From the NCBI GenBank assembly GCA_041987265.1, contig JBHIWT010000208.1, forward strand, positions 1-5,567: a DNA stretch of 5,567 nucleotides, in the 5' to 3' direction. The notes below the pieces were generated by a model. The model was not told the DNA's origin. It saw only the letters and a program-made list of their open reading frames with translations, and did no database searches. This document shows, in pieces, positions 1 to 5,567 of the stretch. This DNA is from IH12 sp041987265. Lineage in GTDB: Bacteria > Pseudomonadota > Alphaproteobacteria > Caulobacterales > Hyphomonadaceae. Every line of letters begins with the position of its first letter. Position 1 is the stretch's first letter. A program made the translations under genes and the position numbers.

Positions 1-2477
1 TCGGCCTCTAGAGCATTTTCCTGGATGAATTCCCGCCGCGGTTCGACGACATCGCCCATCAGCTTCGAGAACATCTCGTCCGCTGTGTCGGCGTGTTCGA
101 TATTCACCTTCAACAGGGTGCGCACATTCGGATCCAGCGTCGTCTCCCACAGCTGGTCCGGGTTCATCTCGCCCAACCCCTTGTAGCGCTGGATCTTGAT
201 CCCGTGCTCGCCCGCCTCCAGCACCGCCTCGATCAGCGACACCGGCCCGGTGATCTGCCGGTCTCCACTCTTCTCGTGGCGCAGGATCGACGTCTGGTCA
301 TACAGGCCGTCCAGCCGTCCAGCCCTTTCGGCGAGCCGGCGCGCGTCGGGCATCGCCAGGATCGAGCGGTCAAGCGCGACACGCTCCTCAACGCCGCGAA
401 CCACCCGGGTAAGGATGATCGCCTCGTCTTCGAACACGCCTTCCCAAGTGTCCTCGCCCTCCTCCGCCATGCGGTTCAGCCGAACGGCTGTCGCTTCCGC
501 CTCGGCCTGCCCGGCGCCTTCCGCCAGCGCGCCAGCCAGCGCGGCCTGCTCCACGGCGGCCGGCGGGGCACGCAACGCCAGACGCGCCGACGCTGCGCGA
601 AACAGCGCCGCTTCCTTGACGCGCGCTGAAAGGTCCGCGCCGGCAATCTGCTGTCCGTCGGACAGGATCAGGGTTTGTCCGCTGACGCCCTCTTCGATCA
701 GGAAAGATTCAAGCTCTGCATCATCCTTGAGGTAACGCTCTGACTTGCCGCGTTCCGCCTTATAGAGCGGCGGCTGGGCGATATAGAGATAGCCGCGATC
801 AATCAGCTCGCGCATCTGCCGGTAGAAGAAGGTCAGCAACAGCGTGCGGATGTGTGCGCCGTCGACGTCGGCATCCGTCATGATGATGATCTTGTGATAG
901 CGCAGCTTCTCGATGTTGAAGTCGTCTCGCCCGATCCCCGCGCCCAGAGCGGTAATCAGCGTACCGACCTGATCGGACGACAGCATCTTGTCGAAGCGCG
1001 CCCGTTCCACGTTCAGGATCTTACCGCGCAAGGGCAGCACCGCCTGGTTCTCCCGATGGCGCCCCTGCTTGGCGGAACCGCCGGCCGAATCACCCTCGAC
1101 GATGAAAAGCTCTGATTTCGCCGGATCCTTCTCCTGACAATCCGCCAGCTTGCCCGGCAACGAAGTGATATCCAGCGCCGTCTTGCGCCGCGTCAGCTCC
1201 CGCGCCTTGCGCGCAGCTTCACGCGCCGCAGCCGCCTCAACGATCTTCTGCATCACTTGCTTGGCCGACTGCGGGTTCTCCTCGAACCATTCCGAAAGCG
1301 CATCGCCCATCAGCCCCTCGACGATCGGGCGCACCTCAGACGAGACCAGCTTGTCCTTTGTTTGCGATGAGAATTTTGGATCCGGCACCTTGACCGACAA
1401 TACGCAGGTCAGGCCCTCCCGGGCGTCATCGCCCGAAATCTCGACCTTCTCCTTCTTCGCCACGCCGGTCTCGGACGCGTACTTGTTGATCACCCGCGTC
1501 AACGCTCCGCGGAAGCCCGCGAGGTGTGTCCCGCCATCACGCTGCGGGATGTTGTTGGTGAAGCACAAGACGTTCTCGTGGAACCCGTCATTCCACTGTA
1601 GCGAAGCCTCGACAGTGATCCCGTCACGCTCGGCTTTTGCGTAGATCGGCTTCTCGATCAGGGCGTTGCGCTGGCGGTCTACGTGCTTGACGAAGGCTTC
1701 GACGCCGCCCTCGTATTCCAGAACGATCTCAACCGGCTCGGATGGCCGTTCGTCCCGGAACACGATCCGCACACCGGAGTTCAGGAACGCAAGTTCGCGC
1801 AGGCGATGCTCCAGTGTTGAGCGATTGAACTCGGTCATGGTGAAGATATCGGACGACGGCAGGAAGCGCACGCGCGTCCCCGTCTCGAACTCGCCATCGT
1901 CCTTCTTCGGCGCATCGCCGATGACCTTCAGCGGGGCCTCCGCCGCGCCGTCACGGAACCGGACGAAATGCTCCTTGCCATCGCGCCGCACCGTCAGGTC
2001 CAGCCAGTCCGACAGCGCGTTCACAACAGAAACGCCAACGCCGTGCAGACCGCCCGAGACCTTGTAGGAACCAGCCTCGTCCTCGTTCTGGAACTTCCCG
2101 CCTGCGTGCAGCTGGGTCATCACCACCTCGGCCGCCGACACGCCCTCTTCGGCATGGATGCCGACAGGAATCCCGCGCCCGTTGTCCGAAATCTCCGCAG
2201 ACCCGTCCGCGTACAACGTCACCGCGACATGGTCGGCATGACCCGCCAGCGCCTCGTCGATCGAGTTGTCGACCACCTCATAGACCATGTGGTGCAGGCC
2301 GGACCCGTCGTCGGTATCGCCGATATACATGCCCGGCCGCTTGCGCACGGCTTCCAGCCCGCGCAGCACCTTGATCGATTCCGCGCCATAAGCGCCTTTC
2401 ATCTTTTCCGGCCGCGCGGTCGAGCCTTCGGCCACCGCCGCTTCCGCCTTGGCTTTCTTTTCTTGGCCAGCCGCCAT
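1..2477 (-). CDS. gyrB: DNA gyrase subunit B (3'-truncated by window edge)
   Basis: GyrB is the ATPase subunit of DNA gyrase (A2B2), the cytoplasmic type IIA topoisomerase that introduces negative supercoils. The frame is open from ATG at 2477 to the window edge, giving 825 codons. The last visible residues, FIQENALEA, match the extreme C-terminus of the family, so probably fewer than ten codons are missing. The GHKL ATPase domain has catalytic E67, N71, D98, the GRG turn at 100-102, K128 and GGLHGVG at 142-148; QTK at 372-374 is the transducer lysine loop. The TOPRIM domain has EGDSAGG at 461-467 and DADVD at 535-539, the metal-binding acids. The TOPRIM insert typical of Gram-negative GyrB spans about 575-755, and YKGLGEMNP lies at 765-773. 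R165 matches the E. coli coumarin-contact arginine R136. An in-frame TGA directly precedes the ATG; M26 is an alternative start, just before the conserved fold. Only a weak Shine-Dalgarno is visible. The 25-residue head is rich in Ala, Lys and Glu. The long TOPRIM insert and supercoiling context favour GyrB over ParE. Confidence 0.97.
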   Translation of the reverse strand, partial: MAAGQEKKAKAEAAVAEGSTARPEKMKGAYGAESIKVLRGLEAVRKRPGMYIGDTDDGSGLHHMVYEVVDNSIDEALAGHADHVAVTLYADGSAEISDNGRGIPVGIHAEEGVSAAEVVMTQLHAGGKFQNEDEAGSYKVSGGLHGVGVSVVNALSDWLDLTVRRDGKEHFVRFRDGAAEAPLKVIGDAPKKDDGEFETGTRVRFLPSSDIFTMTEFNRSTLEHRLRELAFLNSGVRIVFRDERPSEPVEIVLEYEGGVEAFVKHVDRQRNALIEKPIYAKAERDGITVEASLQWNDGFHENVLCFTNNIPQRDGGTHLAGFRGALTRVINKYASETGVAKKEKVEISGDDAREGLTCVLSVKVPDPKFSSQTKDKLVSSEVRPIVEGLMGDALSEWFEENPQSAKQVMQKIVEAAAAREAARKARELTRRKTALDITSLPGKLADCQEKDPAKSELFIVEGDSAGGSAKQGRHRENQAVLPLRGKILNVERARFDKMLSSDQVGTLITALGAGIGRDDFNIEKLRYHKIIIMTDADVDGAHIRTLLLTFFYRQMRELIDRGYLYIAQPPLYKAERGKSERYLKDDAELESFLIEEGVSGQTLILSDGQQIAGADLSARVKEAALFRAASARLALRAPPAAVEQAALAGALAEGAGQAEAEATAVRLNRMAEEGEDTWEGVFEDEAIILTRVVRGVEERVALDRSILAMPDARRLAERAGRLDGLYDQTSILRHEKSGDRQITGPVSLIEAVLEAGEHGIKIQRYKGLGEMNPDQLWETTLDPNVRTLLKVNIEHADTADEMFSKLMGDVVEPRREFIQENALEA

Positions 2478-2535
2478 TCAACACGCTCGGCTCAGGTCGC
2501 GGACTTTCCGCCGCCGTCGCCGCCTTTCAATTCCA
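2478..2535 (-). other. recF-gyrB intergenic spacer, no terminator
   Basis: This 58-bp gap lies between the recF TGA (2536-2538) and the gyrB ATG. It contains a small 5-bp stem with a 3-nt loop (GCGGAAAGTCCGC on the coding strand) but no following T-run, so it does not look like a terminator. No convincing promoter was seen by eye. The simplest reading is read-through from recF into gyrB in one operon. The stretch just upstream of the gyrB start has only a weak match to a Shine-Dalgarno (GAG), so gyrB translation may rely on coupling or a leader context not obvious here. Confidence 0.5.
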
Positions 2536-3696
2536 TCAGACCGGGCGAACCGCCCCGTCCGTCACTTCAAACATTTCCGCACGCGAACCGAACGCCTCGA
2601 ACAGGCTCTGATCGGTCCCCGTCAACCAGGCCTGACCGCCAAGAGCCGCCAGTTCATCGTACAACGCCGCGCGCCGGTGGGAATCAAGGTGGGCGGCGGC
2701 CTCATCCAACAATAGCAGGGTATTGGGGGCGAAGTCGCGTCCAAACAGCGCCTGCGCGTTGGCCAGAACCAGCCCCATCAACAGGGCTTTTTGCTCCCCC
2801 GTGGAACATTGCGCCGCCGGCAGGCCTTTCGGCCTGTGCAAAACCTTCAGATCGGAGCGATGAACACCCTCCAGTGTTCGCCCGGCGACGGCATCTCGCG
2901 CGCGCCCCCCACGCAAAACGCCGGCGATTTCGCCGCCGATTTCCCCTGCATCCGCGCCTTCAGCAGCCATCGCCTCAAACCGGCCGTCGATCGCCAGATC
3001 GGCCTTCGGGAACAGACCATCCGGCCGCGCGTCGATGGCAGCCTGCATCGCTTTCATCGCCTGCGCGCGATAACTCGCCATCGCCGCCCCGGCCTCGGCC
3101 ATCTTTGCTTCGACCGCGCCGGCCCATTGCTCGTCGATCCGCCCCTGCTCGAACAGGGCGTTGCGCTGGCGCATCGCCTTTTCGTACTGCGCCGCAGCCG
3201 GACCATGCGCGGGGTAGTGAGCCATCACCTGACGGTCAAAGAACCTGCGCCTGTCGCCCGCCGGCCCGGCAAACACGCGGTCCATCGATGGCGTGATCCA
3301 TAACACGCGCACAATTTCACCCAATTGGCTCTGCGTCGTCGGCGCGCCGTCCACTTTCACCGAGCGCTTGCTGCGTCCCGCCTCATCGACCGTGAATTCG
3401 ACGTTCAAGCGGCGCGACACGCCTCCGTCGTCCAGGTCAGCCGAAATCGCCCATCCGCCTGACGAACCCGCTTGCGCCATCTCGGCAATGTCAGCACTGC
3501 GCAAGCCCCGACCGGGCGACAGCATCGAAACAGCCTCCAGGATATTGGTCTTGCCGGCGCCGTTCGCGCCAAACAGGCAGACATGCCGCCCGTCCAGCCG
3601 CAGCATCGTCTCGCCGTGATTGCGAAATGCCCGAAGCCCAAGCCGGGTCAGACGTGACCCGCGCGGTAACGATTGATCGGTCGTCGTGTCCGTCAC
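2536..3696 (-). CDS. recF: DNA replication and repair protein RecF
   Basis: RecF is an SMC-like, ABC-type ATPase that binds DNA at single-strand/double-strand junctions. With RecO and RecR it helps load RecA at gaps left by blocked replication. The protein is 386 aa (E. coli 357). Walker A is GANGAGKT at 43-50. The ABC signature is STGEQ at 298-302, with C297 just before it. Walker B is LLLLDE at 327-332, and the D-loop aspartate is D338 in AAAHLD. The region between, about 80-290, is the coiled-coil and lobe II equivalent. The start is GTG, overlapping the dnaN stop as GTGA. No other ATG, GTG or TTG occurs in frame until M31, which lies inside the first conserved strand (LTRLGLRAFRNH, 16-27), so this start is the only sensible one. 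No clear Shine-Dalgarno is visible ahead of it, so translation is probably coupled to dnaN by re-initiation. gyrB follows after 58 bp. Identification is firm; the exact N-terminal residue is slightly less so. Confidence 0.95.
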   Translation of the reverse strand: MTDTTTDQSLPRGSRLTRLGLRAFRNHGETMLRLDGRHVCLFGANGAGKTNILEAVSMLSPGRGLRSADIAEMAQAGSSGGWAISADLDDGGVSRRLNVEFTVDEAGRSKRSVKVDGAPTTQSQLGEIVRVLWITPSMDRVFAGPAGDRRRFFDRQVMAHYPAHGPAAAQYEKAMRQRNALFEQGRIDEQWAGAVEAKMAEAGAAMASYRAQAMKAMQAAIDARPDGLFPKADLAIDGRFEAMAAEGADAGEIGGEIAGVLRGGRARDAVAGRTLEGVHRSDLKVLHRPKGLPAAQCSTGEQKALLMGLVLANAQALFGRDFAPNTLLLLDEAAAHLDSHRRAALYDELAALGGQAWLTGTDQSLFEAFGSRAEMFEVTDGAVRPV

Positions 3697-4805
3697 ACGC
3701 GCAGCGGCATCAGAACATACTGCGCGCCGGGATCCTCAGCGTCGAGCACGCGCGCTGGCGATGCGGAATCGTTGAACTCGAACCGCGCCTCGTCAGCCTC
3801 GATCTGCTGCGCAACGTCCAGCAGATACTTGGCGTTGAACCCGATCTCCAGGCCCTCGGCGGCAAAGTCCGCCTCAACCTCTTCGACGCCCTGCCCGGTC
3901 TCCGCATGGCTGACCGACAGCACCACCTTGCCCTCGGAAATCCCCATCTTCACCGAGCGCGACCGCTCGGCGGAAACGGTCGCGACACGATCGACCGCCG
4001 CCGCGAACGCCTTGGTGTCGATCGTGAGAATGCGGTCGTTCTCTTTCGGGATCACGCGCTGGTAATCAGGGAACGACCCGTCGATCAGCTTGGAGGTCAG
4101 CGTCGCCTCGCCAATGCGGAACACGATCTTCGAATCCGACGCCGAGACCGTCACCTTCTCCGGCGCATCCTCCAGCAACCGCCGGGCTTCGGCCACCGCC
4201 TTGCGCGGCACGATCGCGCCTTTCAGCCCGTTCGAACCCTTCGGCGCCTCGGTCTCCGCCAGCGCCAGCCGGTGCCCGTCCGTCGCCACCGCCCGCAGGA
4301 CATTCCCGTCCGCGCCCTTGGCGAAGTGCAGATAGATCCCGTTGAGATAATAGCGAGTCTCTTCCGTGGAGATGGCGAACCGCGTCTTGTCGATGATCCG
4401 CCGCAACTCCGCCGCCGCGACCTCGAACGTGACCGGCATGTCTTCCTCGGCCATCGTCTGGAAATCGCCCGCCGGCAATGTCGGCAGCGCATAGTTCGAA
4501 CGACCAACAGACAGCGCGAGCTGGTTTTCCTTCTGCTCTAGCGCGATCTCGGCGCCTTCCGGCAGTTTGCGCACAACATCGAACAGCGTCTGCGCCGGCG
4601 CCGTCACCGCGCCCGACTTGCCGACCTTGGCCTCGGCCGCATCGGAAGCTTCAAGATCAAGATCCGTGGCTGTCAGCTGCAGTCGGTCGCCTTCGGCCTG
4701 CAACAGGATGTTGGACAGGATCGGGATCGTGTTCCGCCGCTCCACGACGGCCTGAACATGCGAGAGTGCGCGCATCAGGGAATTGCGGTCGATCTGGAGC
4801 TTCAT
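3693..4805 (-). CDS. dnaN: DNA polymerase III beta subunit (sliding clamp)
   Basis: DnaN forms a ring-shaped dimer around DNA that holds polymerase III and other clamp-binding proteins, and it takes part in inactivating DnaA-ATP through Hda-like proteins. The 370 aa match the usual length of about 366-372. Three clamp domains can be assigned at roughly 1-125, 130-250 and 252-370. The family hallmarks are VERRNTIPILSNILL at 21-35, RYYLNG at 151-156, ATDGHRLAL at 174-182, SFPDYQRVIP at 244-253 and the C-terminal YVLMPLRV. The partner-binding pocket looks intact: L154, T175, G177, H178, R179, L180, P246, R250, V251, V364 and M366 correspond to E. coli L155, T172, G174, H175, R176, L177, P242, R246, V247, V360 and M362. 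The start ATG has a strong Shine-Dalgarno (AAGGTGAG) seven nucleotides upstream. The stop overlaps the recF start by four bases. An upstream terminator implies its own promoter in 4806-4920. Confidence 0.98.
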   Translation of the reverse strand: MKLQIDRNSLMRALSHVQAVVERRNTIPILSNILLQAEGDRLQLTATDLDLEASDAAEAKVGKSGAVTAPAQTLFDVVRKLPEGAEIALEQKENQLALSVGRSNYALPTLPAGDFQTMAEEDMPVTFEVAAAELRRIIDKTRFAISTEETRYYLNGIYLHFAKGADGNVLRAVATDGHRLALAETEAPKGSNGLKGAIVPRKAVAEARRLLEDAPEKVTVSASDSKIVFRIGEATLTSKLIDGSFPDYQRVIPKENDRILTIDTKAFAAAVDRVATVSAERSRSVKMGISEGKVVLSVSHAETGQGVEEVEADFAAEGLEIGFNAKYLLDVAQQIEADEARFEFNDSASPARVLDAEDPGAQYVLMPLRV

Positions 4806-4810
4806 TCTTT

Positions 4811-4818
4811 CTCACCTT
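4811..4818 (-). promoter_or_regulatory. dnaN ribosome binding site
   Basis: On the coding strand this reads AAGGTGAG, followed by a purine-rich seven-nucleotide spacer and the dnaN ATG at 4805. The complementarity to the 16S rRNA 3' end and the spacing are both good, and they decide the dnaN start. It is the clearest Shine-Dalgarno I noticed ahead of a gene start in the window; those before recF and gyrB are weak or absent. Confidence 0.8.
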
Positions 4819-4823
4819 GCGCA

Positions 4824-4839
4824 GCGCGTCTCTACGCGC
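4824..4839 (-). promoter_or_regulatory. GC-rich hairpin in the dnaN leader
   Basis: The coding strand reads GCGCGTAGAGACGCGC: a perfect 6-bp GC-rich stem with an AGAG tetraloop. It ends five nucleotides before the dnaN Shine-Dalgarno. There is no T-run, so it is not a terminator. A stem this close to the ribosome site could tune dnaN translation or protect the transcript 5' end, but that function is inferred from position only. Confidence 0.4.
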
Positions 4840-4852
4840 GCCTCGTTGGCGA

Positions 4853-4874
4853 CCGCCAGCCCAACCCCTCCCCC
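4853..4874 (-). other. G-rich tract upstream of dnaN
   Basis: On the coding strand this 22-base stretch carries G-runs of 5, 4, 3, 2 and 2 separated by one to two bases (GGGGGAGGGGTTGGG, then two GG pairs). It could in principle form a two-tetrad or imperfect G-quadruplex in the leader RNA or non-template strand. It lies inside the 115-bp interval (4806-4920) between the dnaA terminator and the dnaN start, where the dnaN promoter is expected. I could not see convincing -35 and -10 boxes in that interval. Confidence 0.3.
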
Positions 4875-4920
4875 GAGGAATTGCCCAGACTGACGAGCCG
4901 GCCGCGAACATCCGATCCTC

Positions 4921-4952
4921 AAAAAGGAACGGCCCGCCAGACAGGCGGGCCG
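4921..4952 (-). terminator. Intrinsic terminator of dnaA
   Basis: A perfect 9-bp GC-rich stem (arms 4944-4952 and 4930-4938, CGGCCCGCC and GGCGGGCCG) encloses a 5-nt loop. On the minus strand it is followed by TTCCTTTTT. This is a textbook Rho-independent terminator for transcription leaving dnaA, starting about 67 nt past the dnaA stop. It separates dnaA from dnaN-recF-gyrB, so dnaN needs its own promoter or depends on partial read-through. On the plus strand the stem is followed by CGAGAGATTA rather than a T-run, so it should work in one direction only. Confidence 0.85.
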
Positions 4953-4969
4953 AGAGATTACCGAATTCA

Positions 4970-5009
4970 CGCAGGCCGCAAAGGGAAACTTCGCGTTTTC
5001 AAGCCTGCG
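4970..5009. repeat. Imperfect inverted repeat after the dnaA stop
   Basis: Seven-base arms CGCAGGC (4970-4976) and GCCTGCG (5003-5009) flank a 26-base interior. The interior can pair further: GC-A-AAG against CTT-C-GC around a GGAAA loop on the plus strand. In the dnaA transcript this would be a bulged hairpin beginning ten bases after the stop codon and lying ahead of the intrinsic terminator. No T-run follows it, so it is not itself a terminator. It may stabilise the mRNA 3' end or be a protein site; chance cannot be excluded in GC-rich DNA. Confidence 0.4.
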
Positions 5010-5019
5010 CGGACAGCCT

Positions 5020-5567
5020 CTAGCGGAAATTCCGTGGATCAGACCGCACACGCTGCTCCAGTTGACGCAATTCTTCGGCGAGTGCTGCGTCTTCCTTAGC
5101 CAGTTTCGAGATTTTTCGGAACGCAAAGAGAACGGTGGTGTGGTCCCGTCCCCCGAACTCCCGTCCGATCATTGGATAGGAATTCCGCGTCAGTTTGCGG
5201 CAGAGATACATCGCGTACTGCCGCGGCTGGGCGTAGACCCGTTTCCGGCAGGGCGATTCCAGATCGGACTTCGCAATACCGTAGTGACGCGCCGTGACGT
5301 CCTTCACAGTGTCGATCTTGGGCGCGCGCTGCGGAACGCCGCCAAGCTGGCCCTGGACAGCCTCTTCCACTGTCTCCTGGGTCAGCGGTTTTCCGCCAAG
5401 GCGAGCCGACACGAACACGTTGCGCACGACACCATAAAGCGTCCGCCCCGAAGTTGGCAGCCGGTCGGCCACCAGCTCCACCCACTCCTCGGGGAAGATG
5501 AATTCCGGATCGGCTTCAGCGATCGCCGCCGCCTTCGCCCGGATGATCTCCTTGCGCAGGTTGACGT
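5020..5567 (-). CDS. dnaA: Chromosomal replication initiator DnaA (C-terminal part)
   Basis: DnaA-ATP binds 9-bp boxes at the origin, oligomerises, opens the DNA and recruits helicase. Only the last 181 codons are visible; the first full codon begins at 5565 and the stop is TAG. Residues 1-60 of the visible part are the end of AAA+ domain III, with the sensor 2 arginine at 5443-5445 in SGRTLYGVVRNV. Domain IV, the helix-turn-helix DNA-binding domain, follows from about residue 80, with QPRQYAM and the DnaA signature GGRDHTTV (5131-5154). Residues that read the box in E. coli are kept: R399 (R at 5245-5247), P423 (in SYPMIG), and D433, H434 and T435 (5137-5145). Less usual are TLYG where most DnaAs have ELEG in sensor 2, and Q for R405. 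The C-terminal tail after the signature is about 36 residues, ending RSDPRNFR, with a charged helix. The initiator identity is secure because of the signature and the adjacent dnaN; a Hda-like paralogue would lack domain IV. Confidence 0.95.
   Translation of the reverse strand, partial: VNLRKEIIRAKAAAIAEADPEFIFPEEWVELVADRLPTSGRTLYGVVRNVFVSARLGGKPLTQETVEEAVQGQLGGVPQRAPKIDTVKDVTARHYGIAKSDLESPCRKRVYAQPRQYAMYLCRKLTRNSYPMIGREFGGRDHTTVLFAFRKISKLAKEDAALAEELRQLEQRVRSDPRNFR

Noticed and set aside
307..322. Tandem 8-bp direct repeat (CCGTCCAG twice)
   Set aside because: It is inside gyrB, encodes ordinary residues (AGRLDG region), and is too short to mean more than a possible slippage site.
1968..3296. 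442-codon open frame on the plus strand
   Set aside because: It lies antisense to gyrB and recF, crosses their boundary, and its product is a Pro/Arg/His-rich string with no recognisable domain, as expected for a shadow frame in GC-rich DNA.
3627..4541. 304-codon open frame on the plus strand
   Set aside because: It is antisense to dnaN and the start of recF, both of which are well conserved; the Arg/Leu-rich product has no family features.
4657..4911. 84-codon minus-strand frame starting in the dnaN leader
   Set aside because: It runs out of frame through the dnaN ribosome site and first 50 codons, has no visible Shine-Dalgarno, and its product is Gly/Arg-rich without a motif. A leader peptide is possible but unsupported.
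4806..5019. CcrM (GANTC) sites or a clear sigma-70 promoter in the dnaA-dnaN spacer
   Set aside because: No GANTC is present in the spacer and no convincing -35/-10 pair with normal spacing was found by eye, so no promoter is annotated although one is expected.
5033..5041. CGTGGATCA, a 7/9 match to the reverse complement of a DnaA box
   Set aside because: It is a single weak match inside the dnaA coding region, with no cluster, AT-rich unwinding region or other origin features nearby, so there is no case for an origin here.
1..5567. Hidden novel system, mobile element or CRISPR
   Set aside because: Almost all bases are accounted for by four conserved minus-strand genes and two short spacers; there are no transposase, phage, toxin-antitoxin or repeat-spacer signals.

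Overview
This window is a core chromosomal replication and DNA topology locus. All four genes lie on the minus strand, so transcription runs from high to low coordinates: dnaA (3' end only), dnaN, recF, gyrB (all but its last few codons). The GC-rich composition, the protein sequences and the dnaA-dnaN-recF-gyrB order suggest an alphaproteobacterium. A Caulobacterales/Hyphomonadaceae-like or Rhodobacterales-like lineage is possible, but that finer placement is a guess from remembered sequence resemblance.

Layout. Positions 5020-5567 hold the last 181 codons of dnaA: the end of the AAA+ domain with its sensor 2 arginine, then the whole DNA-binding domain IV. A 214-bp gap (4806-5019) follows. 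It contains an imperfect inverted repeat just after the dnaA stop, a strong intrinsic terminator (4921-4952), a G-rich tract, a short GC-rich hairpin and a good Shine-Dalgarno for dnaN. dnaN (3693-4805, 370 aa) is complete and shares four bases with recF (2536-3696, 386 aa, GTG start). After 58 bp comes gyrB (1-2477, 825 codons visible), which leaves the window probably fewer than ten codons before its stop.

The genes work together. DnaA recognises origin boxes and opens the DNA. The DnaN sliding clamp tethers polymerase III and, through regulatory inactivation, helps switch DnaA off. RecF supports recombination repair at gaps near stalled forks. GyrB powers the negative supercoiling that relieves topological stress. 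The terminator after dnaA suggests that dnaN-recF-gyrB is transcribed separately from dnaA.

I found no mobile element, CRISPR array, RNA gene, toxin system or previously undescribed system. The points most worth a second look are the divergent sensor 2 motif of DnaA, the structured dnaA-dnaN spacer, and small insertions in GyrB, one of them in the ATP lid.
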